DNA of 64,000 nucleotides from Aquimarina longa SW024 (GTDB lineage Bacteria > Bacteroidota > Bacteroidia > Flavobacteriales > Flavobacteriaceae): positions 168,417-232,416 of the forward strand of contig NZ_KQ474105.1 of NCBI RefSeq assembly GCF_001401755.1, read 5' to 3'. How positions within the stretch are numbered: the stretch's first letter is position 1; every line of letters starts with the position of its first letter. A program made the position numbers and the translations under genes. This document shows positions 8,281-17,457 of the stretch, in pieces. The notes beneath the pieces are model-generated. The model saw only the letters and a list, made by a program, of their open reading frames with translations. It was not told where the DNA came from and did not search any database.

Positions 8281-9687
8281 ATGACTCAATATAAATTTTC
8301 TCTTACCCGTTTATTCTCATATTTTAAAACTGCATTAACAGGAAAAGAACAAGAATTCACTTCTGGGAGTATCCGTAGAGCAGTTTTTATGCTTTCGGTT
8401 CCGATGGTTCTGGAAATGATGATGGAATCTGTGTTTTTTCTTGTAGATGCATACTATGTTTCTAGTCTAGGAGCTAATGCAATAGCAGCAGTTGGGCTAA
8501 CAGAATCAGTTCTTACACTAGTATATGCTGTTGCTATAGGGCTTAGTATGGGTGTTACTGCAATTGTTGCCCGTAGAGTGGGCGAACAAGATATTAAAGG
8601 TGCTTCGCAAACAGCAATACAATCAATTTTTGTAGGAATAGCAATAGCTATTATTATCAGTGTACTAGGGATTGTTTTTCCTAAAGAAATTCTAGGGCTT
8701 ATGGGAGCCGAACCTGATCTTATAGCAGATGGATATGGATATACTCAGATATTACTGGGGGGTAATGTAACCATTATGTTGCTGTTTATAATTAATGCGA
8801 TATTTCGTGGAGCAGGAGATGCAGCAGTAGCAATGCGAGTATTGATTTTTTCTAATGTATTAAATATTATTCTCGATCCAATTTTTATTTTTGGGTTTGG
8901 TCCCGTTCCCGCATTTGGAGTTCAGGGAGCTGCAATTGCTACTACAATTGGTAGAGGTAGTGCTGTGATATTTCAGTTATTAATTCTTTTTTATGGATGG
9001 AGTAAAATCAAAGTTACTTTTAGAGATATTGTTTTTCGAGCAGGGATTATGTTTAATTTAATTAAAGTATCTCTGGGGGGGATAGGACAGTTTATTATAG
9101 GGACTTCTAGTTGGGTATTCTTAATGCGAATCATGGCAGAGTTTGGTAGTGAGGTACTAGCAGGGTATACTATTGCTATTAGAGTATTAATGTTTACACT
9201 AATGCCTTCTTGGGGGATGAGTAATGCCGCAGCGACACTGGTAGGTCAAAACCTAGGAGCATCAAAACCCGAACGTGCTGAAGAATCGGTTTGGAAAACA
9301 GGAAAGTATAATGCTATTTTTATGGCGGTAGTATCTATAATATATCTATTGTTCGCAGAGGCGATTATCAAAATCTTTAGTGATGAGGTAATGATTGTAA
9401 CCTATGGAGCACTAAGCTTGCGTGTAATCGCTGCAGGGTATGTATTCTATGCTTATGGGATGGTGGTTATACAATCTTTTAACGGAGCAGGAGACACTAA
9501 AACTCCCACAATTATCAATTTCTTTTGTTTTTGGGTATTTCAATTACCTTTTGCATATCTAGCAGCTTTAGTGTTCGATTGGGGAGCAATGGGAGTATTT
9601 CTTGCAATTACTTTTGCTGAGATATTGATTGCGATTATAGGAATTATTTGGTTTAGAAAAGGAGCATGGAAAAAGATAAAGGTATAG
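8281..9687 (+). CDS. MATE family efflux transporter
   Basis: About 468 residues with roughly 12 membrane helices in two homologous halves, as in MATE proteins. Family-typical pieces include SVPMVLEMMMESVFFLVDAYYVSSLGANAIAAVGLT near the N-terminus and SWGMSNAAATLVGQNLGA at the start of the second half. ATG 8281 (MTQYKFSLTRLF) was chosen over an upstream TTG in frame at 8236. MATE proteins export cationic drugs or metabolites by Na+ or H+ antiport; the substrate here is unknown. A palindromic repeat follows the stop directly. Confidence 0.94.
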   Translation: MTQYKFSLTRLFSYFKTALTGKEQEFTSGSIRRAVFMLSVPMVLEMMMESVFFLVDAYYVSSLGANAIAAVGLTESVLTLVYAVAIGLSMGVTAIVARRVGEQDIKGASQTAIQSIFVGIAIAIIISVLGIVFPKEILGLMGAEPDLIADGYGYTQILLGGNVTIMLLFIINAIFRGAGDAAVAMRVLIFSNVLNIILDPIFIFGFGPVPAFGVQGAAIATTIGRGSAVIFQLLILFYGWSKIKVTFRDIVFRAGIMFNLIKVSLGGIGQFIIGTSSWVFLMRIMAEFGSEVLAGYTIAIRVLMFTLMPSWGMSNAAATLVGQNLGASKPERAEESVWKTGKYNAIFMAVVSIIYLLFAEAIIKIFSDEVMIVTYGALSLRVIAAGYVFYAYGMVVIQSFNGAGDTKTPTIINFFCFWVFQLPFAYLAALVFDWGAMGVFLAITFAEILIAIIGIIWFRKGAWKKIKV

Positions 9688-9736
9688 TTTTTTAGAATCC
9701 TCACAGGTCTTTAAGACCTGTGAGGATCCTAAAAAA
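9688..9736. repeat. Dispersed palindromic repeat, copy 1
   Basis: Arms ATCCTCACAGGTCTT (9697-9711) and AAGACCTGTGAGGAT (9713-9727) are a perfect 15-bp inverted repeat with a 1-nt loop, flanked by TTTTTTAG and CTAAAAAA. A near-identical copy in reverse orientation lies at 63618-63662, sharing about 46 positions with one mismatch. It also sits where a terminator for the MATE gene and the convergent CHAT gene would be expected. Confidence 0.85.
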
Positions 9737-9761
9737 ACTTGATGAAATGTGACACTGTAGC

Positions 9762-12700
9762 TTATCTGATTTTTTGTTTCCTATATAAAATTGTTCCTAA
9801 AACCAGAATTATACAACACACTACAATACCAAGAATCCAATATAATGTAGTATCTGTAGTAAAGGAAATAGGAGCAGAACTACCTATAATATAAAACCCT
9901 CCCCAGTAAAAAGGATGTGTTCTATGGATATTTGCGGTATTCAGATATTTTAGTTTTGCTTGTTGTAGTGCTTTAGACTTATTCATACCTTTTTTTAGAT
10001 TAGTATAAAAATTTTTAATAATCTTTGGAGTAGTTTGATCTGATATCTCCCAATTGCTTAACAATAAGCTTTTGGTACCTGCATATTGAAAAGCATTTCC
10101 TAAGCTCATGATACCTTCTCCTTTGGCAATTTTTCCTGTACCTGTATTGCAGGCGCTCAGTACAGTAAGTTCTGCGGGGATATCCATTGCAAATAACTCA
10201 TGACTATACAATAGATTATCTTGTACTGTATCTTTGGTTTTGGTAAAGTATAGTTTGGAGTTTTCGGGATGCTCATGATCTACATCTCCATGTAGTGCAA
10301 GGTGGAGTATACTATATTGATTTGCATTTTTCTTAAAGTTGCTTTCGTTTGCTTGTGGACCAAAATAATATTTTCCATCTATGATATCAGCTATAGCTTT
10401 AATCTCTTCTCTAGTACCTGGTAAATCGTCTAAATTATCTCTTAACTCAGAGAAACGTATAGTATTTGTGTTTTTGGTTTGTGTACTATCCGAAAAAGAA
10501 AATGCAAGACATTCTTTTAGCATGTTTGGGTTTTGAGATCTCTGATCATTAGCAAACAGAACATTTGCAGAATTGGCATAAGAAATAGCATATTTACGAA
10601 GTAGATAAGGAAATCGTTTTGGATCGTTAGAAGCTTCTTGCTGGGTGTGTAATAGTTCAAAATTAAGATGCCATAAAGCACCATCTGGGATAATGATCAA
10701 TTCTTCTCCTTTGATTTTGGTTGCTATAGGCTGTATAAGGCTATTGTATAGTTGTGTAGCAAGGGTTTTATAAGGTTTTATATTTTTAGAAATAATGTTT
10801 TGATGAAAATGTGTTATACTCTGATTTAGTTGTGGCGTATCTGTTTTGGTAAGTGCCATTGTGTTTTTGGTAATTGCAAAGGTATAGGTTATGCTGTCTG
10901 TGGTAAAAAACTCTAATAGTGTAGTGTTTTCTGAGATCTTTTTTTGAAGATCTGCAACAGATAAAGAAGTGGTATTGTATTTTAATTGGTAATAATTAGG
11001 ATAGGTGTTTTCTAAAACTGTATGTAAGGAATCTTGTGATTTTTTAATGTCAAATAGTTTATTCTCATATAAGACAAGTTTTGTACTATCTATGTGGGTG
11101 TTGGATTGCTCTTTAATAATTTGTGAGGTATAAAATGCGTAATCTGTTTTTAAGGTATGCTCAAATTCTATAGTCTCTACAGGTAATCCAGAAAACTGTT
11201 TGGCATTAGTTTCCTGAAGTAGTTCTTGTAAGGTATTAGCTTTGCTTTTTTCGCTATAATAAAAAGCTTGGTGTAAGGCTTCTGGGTTTTTATTGGATTG
11301 ATATAATAGGTAGTTGGCTTCTATAGCATCGGTATAAATCTCTTTAACCGTTTTTGCAAAAGTGAGTTTGTCTTCATAATCTTGAGTAGTTTGCCTAATA
11401 TAAGTGGTTAAGGAATCTATTTCTTGATATGTTACTATACTTTTATTAAGAAAGTCTGTGTTGTTTTTTAGAAAATAGATTTCTTTAAGAGAAAAAGCTT
11501 TTCCTTTTAAAGTGGCTAAAAGAATACGTGTGTTAAAGAAAAGTGAAGGAGTGATTTTGTTGTTGGGATTATAAATTTGATCTTTTTTTAGGTTTGCTTC
11601 TATTGCTTTTTTATAATTTATTAAAGCGGAATCATTTTTTTTACTTTTAGAATAAATTTTGGCAATACTATTATAATATTTTGCAGTAGTATAATTCTTT
11701 TTTCCAAATATGGTTAAGCTAATATTTAATGACTTTTGAGCAAAGGCTAGGGCTTTATGATATACTTTTATATCTTTATAAATATCAGCAATATCTCCAT
11801 AGGATTTAATAGCTTCAAAACTGTCTTTGCCAAATATTTTTGTTTTAATATCCATTCCTTTTTTTATAAAGACTATAGCTTTATCATATTGTTTAAGCTT
11901 TCTATATATATTACCTAAGTTATTATAACTTCTAGCGACATCAAGGCAATTTTGACCATGATTTTTGATTATAATTTTTAGTGCTTTTTTTTGGTATTCA
12001 ATTGCTTTTTGATACTCTTGTTTTCTTTCAAATATAGCTCCGATATTGTTATAAGATCTTGAGGTTTTAAGGTTATCTTTTCCAAATATTCTTTTTCTAA
12101 TTGTAAGTGCTTTTTTGTGATACATTTCTGCTTTATTATATTTACCTAGATTCTTATAAACTACACCAAGATTATTATAAAAAGAGGCTACATGGTGATT
12201 GTTTTTTCCTGTTATTAAAAGCTGATTTTTTAGTGCCTGCTCAAATTTTTTTATAGCTTCTTTATATTGCGCTTTTTTTGAAAAAATAACTCCAATATTG
12301 TTATGTTGATGAACTATAGCAGGGTTATTATTTCTGAATGCTCTTTTTTCAATACAAATTGATTCTTGTAGAAAAAGAATAGCTTTTTCAAACTCTCCTT
12401 TAGAATAGTAAATACCTGCAATATGGTTATGTGAATTAGTAGTATTTGAATTGTTGTTGTTTTTTATTTCTAGACTTTTTTCAAAATATTCTAGCGCAAT
12501 ATTTAGTTTCCCGTTTTTTAGATAACTCAGTCCTAAATTATCTAGCGTAATAGCTATGCTAGAGTGTTTTTTTGGAAGTGTTTTATTTTGAATTTCCAAC
12601 GCTTTTTTAAAGTTGATGATGGCATTTGAGAAATATAAAGTTTTTAAATAATAAGTACCAATTTGATTATAAGCGTCCCCTTTTTCTTTAATATCATTTT

Positions 12701-13022
12701 GAAATTTTGATAAGGAAATTTCTAAAGCTTTTTTTGAATTTAATAACGACTCCTCAAAAAGAGATTTCTGCCCTAAGTTATTAGCAATTTTATTATAACA
12801 AGAAACTACTTTTTTCCAAGAGTTATTCGTTTGGTATATGTTTAAAGCTTTTTTAAAATATACAATAGAGCTATCCAGTTTTTTGTCAGTTAACAAAGAG
12901 TCAGCTTTTTTATAATATGCAGAGGCAATAAGAGTATCTTTTGAGGCTTGTGCAGACAGGGGAAAATTACTAAAAATTAACAGTACTATTATACTTGTTT
13001 TTATAACAAAAAAAGACTTCAT
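9762..13022 (-). CDS. Membrane-anchored TPR-CHAT protease (locus 1)
   Basis: A 1086-residue protein. A signal peptide (residues 1-25, ending SAQA) is followed by about ten tetratricopeptide repeats (about 30-480, with repeated YNNIGxxY...A..Y..KAL units), a helical linker, and a C-terminal CHAT caspase-like protease domain (about 760-1045). The expected catalytic pair is present: His about 911 in LHLALHG and Cys about 958 in LSACNTG. A final hydrophobic helix (about 1059-1080) is followed by RKQKIR. This predicts a periplasmic protease held in the inner membrane by its tail. The gene is divergent from a sigma factor gene, with 123 nt between start codons. The target is unknown; the adjacent membrane TPR protein is the obvious candidate. 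Confidence 0.93.
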   Translation of the reverse strand: MKSFFVIKTSIIVLLIFSNFPLSAQASKDTLIASAYYKKADSLLTDKKLDSSIVYFKKALNIYQTNNSWKKVVSCYNKIANNLGQKSLFEESLLNSKKALEISLSKFQNDIKEKGDAYNQIGTYYLKTLYFSNAIINFKKALEIQNKTLPKKHSSIAITLDNLGLSYLKNGKLNIALEYFEKSLEIKNNNNSNTTNSHNHIAGIYYSKGEFEKAILFLQESICIEKRAFRNNNPAIVHQHNNIGVIFSKKAQYKEAIKKFEQALKNQLLITGKNNHHVASFYNNLGVVYKNLGKYNKAEMYHKKALTIRKRIFGKDNLKTSRSYNNIGAIFERKQEYQKAIEYQKKALKIIIKNHGQNCLDVARSYNNLGNIYRKLKQYDKAIVFIKKGMDIKTKIFGKDSFEAIKSYGDIADIYKDIKVYHKALAFAQKSLNISLTIFGKKNYTTAKYYNSIAKIYSKSKKNDSALINYKKAIEANLKKDQIYNPNNKITPSLFFNTRILLATLKGKAFSLKEIYFLKNNTDFLNKSIVTYQEIDSLTTYIRQTTQDYEDKLTFAKTVKEIYTDAIEANYLLYQSNKNPEALHQAFYYSEKSKANTLQELLQETNAKQFSGLPVETIEFEHTLKTDYAFYTSQIIKEQSNTHIDSTKLVLYENKLFDIKKSQDSLHTVLENTYPNYYQLKYNTTSLSVADLQKKISENTTLLEFFTTDSITYTFAITKNTMALTKTDTPQLNQSITHFHQNIISKNIKPYKTLATQLYNSLIQPIATKIKGEELIIIPDGALWHLNFELLHTQQEASNDPKRFPYLLRKYAISYANSANVLFANDQRSQNPNMLKECLAFSFSDSTQTKNTNTIRFSELRDNLDDLPGTREEIKAIADIIDGKYYFGPQANESNFKKNANQYSILHLALHGDVDHEHPENSKLYFTKTKDTVQDNLLYSHELFAMDIPAELTVLSACNTGTGKIAKGEGIMSLGNAFQYAGTKSLLLSNWEISDQTTPKIIKNFYTNLKKGMNKSKALQQAKLKYLNTANIHRTHPFYWGGFYIIGSSAPISFTTDTTLYWILGIVVCCIILVLGTILYRKQKIR

Positions 13023-13145
13023 ACGTTTTAAGGTTTGGCTAAAGGTTTAGTAAACATAAAGAACTTAAAAATGTTATTTTTTAATGCAGATTTAAAAAGA
13101 TTTAATGATTTAGTAATATTACTGATAGTATAAGTGTGTTAATCT

Positions 13146-13745
13146 ATGAAGGGTATAAAAGATCAAGAAATCTTACAAGGTATATTGACAGGAGATACAG
13201 CAGTTATAAAAGATTTTTACAAAGAAAACTTTAAATATATTAGAGGGTATATTCTTCAAAGCTCTGGTAATAAAGAAGATGTAGAAGATGTTTTTCAGGA
13301 TGCTTTGGTAGTGTTATATCAAAAATTAGAGTCGGATTCTCTAGAACTGAACGTGGCATTACGTACCTATTTTTTTGCTATCTGTAAAAATTTATGGAAG
13401 AAGAGGTTACAAAAGAAAAGTAAATTATATACTACTGATACAATTTTTGATATTTCTGAAGAATTGGATATTGGTATTGTCGAAATGTTAGAAAATAAAG
13501 AGCGAGAACATATCTATCGCAAATATTTTTTAAAATTATCTGAGGCTTGTCAAAAATTGTTATCTATGGTTTTTGAAGAAAAAAGTATGCGACAGATTGC
13601 TTCCGAAACAGGGTATTCAGAAGGCTATGCTAGAAAGAAAAAATTTGAATGCAAAAAACATTTAATGGAACGTATAGAAAGTGATCCGATATACGAAGAA
13701 TTAAAAGTGCATACTCCACAAAAAAAGAATAGAAGTTATGAATAG
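13146..13745 (+). CDS. ECF-type sigma-70 factor (locus 1)
   Basis: A 199-residue protein with region 2 (IKDFYKENFKYIRGYIL ... DVEDVFQDALVVLYQKL) and region 4 (LSEACQKLLSMVFEEKSMRQIASETGYSEGYARKKKFECK), the layout of an extracytoplasmic-function sigma factor. It overlaps the next gene by 8 nt, so the two are translationally coupled. It is divergent from the CHAT protease gene. It likely redirects RNA polymerase to a stress or envelope regulon. A paralog lies at 34852-35424 in the same type of neighbourhood. Confidence 0.9.
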   Translation: MKGIKDQEILQGILTGDTAVIKDFYKENFKYIRGYILQSSGNKEDVEDVFQDALVVLYQKLESDSLELNVALRTYFFAICKNLWKKRLQKKSKLYTTDTIFDISEELDIGIVEMLENKEREHIYRKYFLKLSEACQKLLSMVFEEKSMRQIASETGYSEGYARKKKFECKKHLMERIESDPIYEELKVHTPQKKNRSYE

Positions 13746-14490
13746 GTCATTATCAACCTTTGATAAGATAGAAGATTTTCTAGCAAATCGGTTATCTATA
13801 GAAGATCATGCAGCTTTTAAAAAAGAAATGACTAAAAATTCTCAATTACAACTAGAAGTAGAACGACACCGAATTTTACAAGATGTACTGCGAGATAAAA
13901 GGGTGTTGGATTTTAAGAAAAACTTGCAAAGCATACAACAAGAGTTTTATGAAGAAGAAAATGTAGAGATTATAGAAAAACAAAAGTCGCTGTATAGGTA
14001 TTGGAAGATTGCAGCAGTCGTTATACTCTTATTAGGTGTAAGTGGTATGATATGGCAGACTTTTATACCAACAAATTTAATGCAAGATTTATATACAGCA
14101 TATTATACACCGTATCCTATAACAGTAGGTACACGAAGTGAAACAGAAGAAAACTGGGAAACAATAGTAGAAGAGTATGCTATCGGTAATTATACTAAGG
14201 TGGTTTCTGTTTTCGAAACCTTAGATACGATATCGTTAACCGAAGAGATGAAGTTATGTATAGGAAATAGTTATTTACATACCCATCAAGAACAAAAAGC
14301 TATTGTAATGTTTAGTAATATTCGTAAGGATAGTGGTCTGTATGAGGATGCATTATGGTATCTAACACTTACTTATATAAAAATGGAAGAGTGTAAAAAT
14401 GCGATCACTATATTAGAGAAAATTATGCTGTATAATGGTAAGTATAGAGATAAAGCTATACAAGTTAAAGAAAAATTACAGTCTCTTTGA
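13738..14490 (+). CDS. Single-pass membrane TPR protein, candidate anti-sigma factor (locus 1)
   Basis: Residues 1-90 are a charged cytoplasmic region with the FDKIEDFLANRLSIEDHAAF type of start seen in Bacteroidota anti-sigma factors. A single membrane helix spans about 91-110, and the remainder is a short TPR domain on the periplasmic side (YAIGNYTKVVSVFETL ... EDALWYLTLTYIK). It overlaps the upstream sigma gene by 8 nt. The order sigma then membrane protein is the usual arrangement for ECF sigma/anti-sigma pairs. The anti-sigma role is inferred from position and topology; no conserved zinc motif is visible. Confidence 0.8.
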   Translation: MNRSLSTFDKIEDFLANRLSIEDHAAFKKEMTKNSQLQLEVERHRILQDVLRDKRVLDFKKNLQSIQQEFYEEENVEIIEKQKSLYRYWKIAAVVILLLGVSGMIWQTFIPTNLMQDLYTAYYTPYPITVGTRSETEENWETIVEEYAIGNYTKVVSVFETLDTISLTEEMKLCIGNSYLHTHQEQKAIVMFSNIRKDSGLYEDALWYLTLTYIKMEECKNAITILEKIMLYNGKYRDKAIQVKEKLQSL

Positions 14491-14515
14491 TTTTATACTA
14501 TTTTTTTAGAAAGTA

Positions 14516-14559
14516 AAAGACCAGAAATCAAAAATATATGTTTTTGATTTCCGGTCTTT
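14516..14559. terminator. Bidirectional terminator, convergent genes
   Basis: AAAGACC and GAAATCAAAAA (14516-14534) pair with TTTTTGATTTC and GGTCTTT (14541-14559) with one mismatch and a 6-nt loop. It lies between the anti-sigma-like gene and the convergent T9SS protein gene. Confidence 0.75.
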
Positions 14560-14594
14560 ATTAGTAAAAAACTTAGGTCTTGATGAAGACTAGA

Positions 14595-16097
14595 TTATTT
14601 TGCTACTTTATAGGTTTCTATATCATTTTTTATAATATAAAATCCTTTTGGTAAGTTTTGGACTACCATATTTTCTTCTTCTTTTGTAGTGACTGTTTTT
14701 TTAACTATTTGCATTCCAGAAATAGTGAATACAGATACATCGTAAGGTTTACCTATTTTATGTTTTGTATATAGATTTTGTTTAGAACAATACTTGCATT
14801 TTAATGCTGTTGGGATATTTACAAAGTTATTCTTTTTATTGGCATCTTTACTTCCTGGCTCTACATCAATTACAATATAATAATTACCTTGTTGTGTTTG
14901 AAAATCATCATAGTTTACATCTGCACTCACAGAATACCTTTTATGTGCCTTTATACTAGGAATTTTCACTGTTTTTTTCTTAGCTTTTAGTCCCTGAGTA
15001 CTATTATAGTTTTTAGAAAGATAAAAATTCACCTCTACAGGTTCAGATGCGCTTGTTCCAATGTTTTCTATTGTAAAGTGCATGGTTACACTACCAATTG
15101 AACCACCTTGGGTAAATTCCATTAAATGTTTGTTTACAGGAAAAATTCCTCCTGCGAATCTTGGATTTAATAAATTTAATTGAGAATTACAGTTAAAACA
15201 GTTACTCATAACAGTTACATTAGATTCTTTAAGTCGTAAATCATATCCAGTATCAACAACAGGACACCCGTTATTAGAAGCAGGACCTGCTACATTGGGG
15301 CAGTTATCTTGTGAATTAAGAACTCCATCATTATCATTATCCCCTTCTGGTATTGTATATGTAAACTGTTTAGTGATTCCTGCATATTTAGCAACTAATA
15401 TGAACTTTTTTCTTGGTTTCGTATTGTAGTTAATTAGAGAAGTTACCCACATTTTTTGTGTGGTATATGAATTAAAAATTAGATTTTCATCATCTTCTCT
15501 ATTCCAATAAATTCTACCTATTTCATTAGAAGAACTAACAGAATCATAATATACGACCAAATCAATTTGATGATACCCATGTGTAGCATAGGTATAATCT
15601 CCTTTGATTTGAAAGTCATAGTCAAACTTTGTTCCTTTAGAATAATTTTGATTGACATTTTCATTGACGATAAAGTTTCTTACATCAAGCTTTCTAGGAT
15701 TAGAGTTTTGAAGGCAATCATTTATTATTTTTATTTTTGCCACATTTTCTGGTCTAAATATAGAGTAGTAATCGTCACCATCATTAGGCCATTGGCGTAT
15801 GTGTTTTAAATAATAATAGTTAAAACCAAGACCAAAATTCATGTAGTAAAATTTACCAACTACTAATGGTTTATCTATAGTTATATTTACTGAATACATA
15901 TTTGAAATTCTACTTGAATTTATTTCTTTTCCACAATTTTTCTTGATAATTGATAAATCAATTTTTTGACCATCAATATGTGAATATAAACGATAATCCA
16001 TTTCTTTTCTTCCTGCTATCTCTGCGTTAGAAAAAGAACTAAAGGACACTAAAATCAGTAATAATTGTAAAATGTAATACTTTAAATTTTTCATCAT
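14595..16097 (-). CDS. Secreted T9SS protein with thrombospondin type 3 repeat and CARDB domain
   Basis: The 500-residue protein starts with a signal peptide (KNLKYYILQLLLILVSFSSFSNA). An N-terminal beta domain of unknown type is followed by a calcium-binding TSP3 repeat (GDNDNDGVLNSQDNCPNVAG, about residue 252). Next is a CARDB-like beta-sandwich (about 285-420, with TIENIGTSASEPVEVNFYLS) and a type A sorting domain ending in LPKGFYIIKNDIETYKVAK. It should be exported by the type IX system and displayed on, or released from, the cell surface. Function is unknown; adhesin or matrix roles are possible. It converges with the sigma/anti-sigma operon. Confidence 0.88.
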   Translation of the reverse strand: MMKNLKYYILQLLLILVSFSSFSNAEIAGRKEMDYRLYSHIDGQKIDLSIIKKNCGKEINSSRISNMYSVNITIDKPLVVGKFYYMNFGLGFNYYYLKHIRQWPNDGDDYYSIFRPENVAKIKIINDCLQNSNPRKLDVRNFIVNENVNQNYSKGTKFDYDFQIKGDYTYATHGYHQIDLVVYYDSVSSSNEIGRIYWNREDDENLIFNSYTTQKMWVTSLINYNTKPRKKFILVAKYAGITKQFTYTIPEGDNDNDGVLNSQDNCPNVAGPASNNGCPVVDTGYDLRLKESNVTVMSNCFNCNSQLNLLNPRFAGGIFPVNKHLMEFTQGGSIGSVTMHFTIENIGTSASEPVEVNFYLSKNYNSTQGLKAKKKTVKIPSIKAHKRYSVSADVNYDDFQTQQGNYYIVIDVEPGSKDANKKNNFVNIPTALKCKYCSKQNLYTKHKIGKPYDVSVFTISGMQIVKKTVTTKEEENMVVQNLPKGFYIIKNDIETYKVAK

Positions 16098-16603
16098 AAA
16101 AGGTTTTAAAAAGTTTGATTTATATTTTTATATGGGTTAATCCCTTTTAAACAGAAAATGTTACGGGTAAAAAAAGATAGATAACGATTACTTAACATAG
16201 AGCGATACACTTCCATTTCACTAAAACAAAGCGCTTTTCTATTACTAATAGAAGAGCGCTTTGTTTTACCTCAAGAAAAAATATTTTTTTCCCAGTTTCA
16301 AAAAATGAAACTGGTAGCTCTTATTATTGTATCGATAATAGCAATATAGTAAGTTTATGAGAGCGAGAAATTGATTAGAGATTGTATCCATTTAACCTAA
16401 AAGTACTATTGAAATCTCAGTAGAGGAGCTAATCTATTAGAATTAAGTACTATGTTTTCTTAAGCAATAATATAACTGTTATATCATATCTCGGATTTTC
16501 TGAGACAATATTCTGAGGTTAGAATTATGCCACGGATTTTCCGTGGTAAAATTATAACTCGTAGAATCATTCTAAATAAATTAATTTAAATATTTAAATA
16601 TAG
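16098..16603. other. 506-nt non-coding region between divergent genes with several hairpins
   Basis: No open frame here looks like a gene. Visible structures are a 13-bp stem AAAACAAAGCGCT/AGCGCTTTGTTTT (16223-16235 with 16255-16267) extended by TTCTATT/AATAGAA, a 9-bp stem CCAGTTTCA/TGAAACTGG (16292-16314), and a 6-bp stem CCACGG/CCGTGG with loop ATTTT (16530-16546). A related CTCGGATTTTCTGAG lies just before the last stem. The first stem looks like a terminator, although no annotated gene ends there. Confidence 0.6.
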
Positions 16604-17377
16604 ATGAATACTTTATTAGTACTACCACAATTACAAAAATTTAAAAATGGAGAATTTTCTAAATATATCCGTACTGTAATCGAATTAGGAGAAGAGCAAG
16701 ATATGGAGCGTTTAGATCTCGAGTTGTATGCAGCTAAGTTAAAAGAAGCGTATACTAATTTTAGAACAGTATACAAGAAAAACCGAGGAAGCTTACTAAC
16801 TCCAGAAATGGTAATGTATGATCGCTATCGTGATAATGGTTTAAAACTATTTCAAAGAAGTATAAAGCTTATTGCTGATTTTGCCCGTAAGGAGGAAGAT
16901 CGTAATAGAGCTAGTCGTATTTATAGAGTGATCAGTAAACACGGAAAAGCAATCTATGATATGGCATATAACCAACAAGGAGGAATAATGGATGAGATTA
17001 TCGAAGAAATAGAAGGAGATGATATTTTACTTACTACAGTAGAAAACTTAGGGCAGCGTCAATCATTTCTGGAGATGAAAGAAGCTCATACTAATTTTGA
17101 TATTATGTTTAAAGAAAGAGTAAAGGAGCAGCAACGAGAGCAAACAAAATTAAATTTAAGAGACTTGCGAGGGTATACCCAAGATGCCTATAGAGAATTG
17201 TTTGACTGGATTTTTATTAATGCCAAAACTAAGGGGATAGAGCAGTTTGAAACATATATAGGAAACCTTAATACACTTACAGAGCAATATAATCTATCTG
17301 TAGAACGCCGTTTAAACAACGGTAGAAATATTAGTGAAGAACTTGATGATGATTTTGACCAAAACCAAGGAGAGTGA
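16604..17377 (+). CDS. DUF6261-like helical protein of unknown function
   Basis: A 257-residue, soluble, mostly helical and highly charged protein (for example RSIKLIADFARKEEDRNRASRIYRVISKHGKAIYDMAYNQQ) with no signal peptide. It resembles the Bacteroidota DUF6261 family by general appearance, and I am not certain of that assignment. It stands alone, with a 506-nt structured upstream region and a bidirectional terminator downstream. Function is unknown. Confidence 0.75.
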   Translation: MNTLLVLPQLQKFKNGEFSKYIRTVIELGEEQDMERLDLELYAAKLKEAYTNFRTVYKKNRGSLLTPEMVMYDRYRDNGLKLFQRSIKLIADFARKEEDRNRASRIYRVISKHGKAIYDMAYNQQGGIMDEIIEEIEGDDILLTTVENLGQRQSFLEMKEAHTNFDIMFKERVKEQQREQTKLNLRDLRGYTQDAYRELFDWIFINAKTKGIEQFETYIGNLNTLTEQYNLSVERRLNNGRNISEELDDDFDQNQGE

Positions 17378-17394
17378 AGATTAAAGTAACTGAA

Positions 17395-17430
17395 AATAAA
17401 AAAGGCTACCAATCGGCAGCCTTTTTTATT
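17395..17430. terminator. Bidirectional terminator
   Basis: AATAAAAAAGGCT (17395-17407) and AGCCTTTTTTATT (17418-17430) form a perfect 13-bp stem with a 10-nt loop between convergent genes. Confidence 0.85.
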
Positions 17431-17457
17431 ATAAAAGAATATAAAACTATTCTAAAA

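Noticed and set aside
9762..14490. Type III-E CRISPR (Craspase) system from the TPR-CHAT plus sigma factor pattern
   Set aside because: No Cas7-11/gRAMP gene, no Csx30/Csx31-like genes and no CRISPR array are present in the window; only the regulatory analogy remains.
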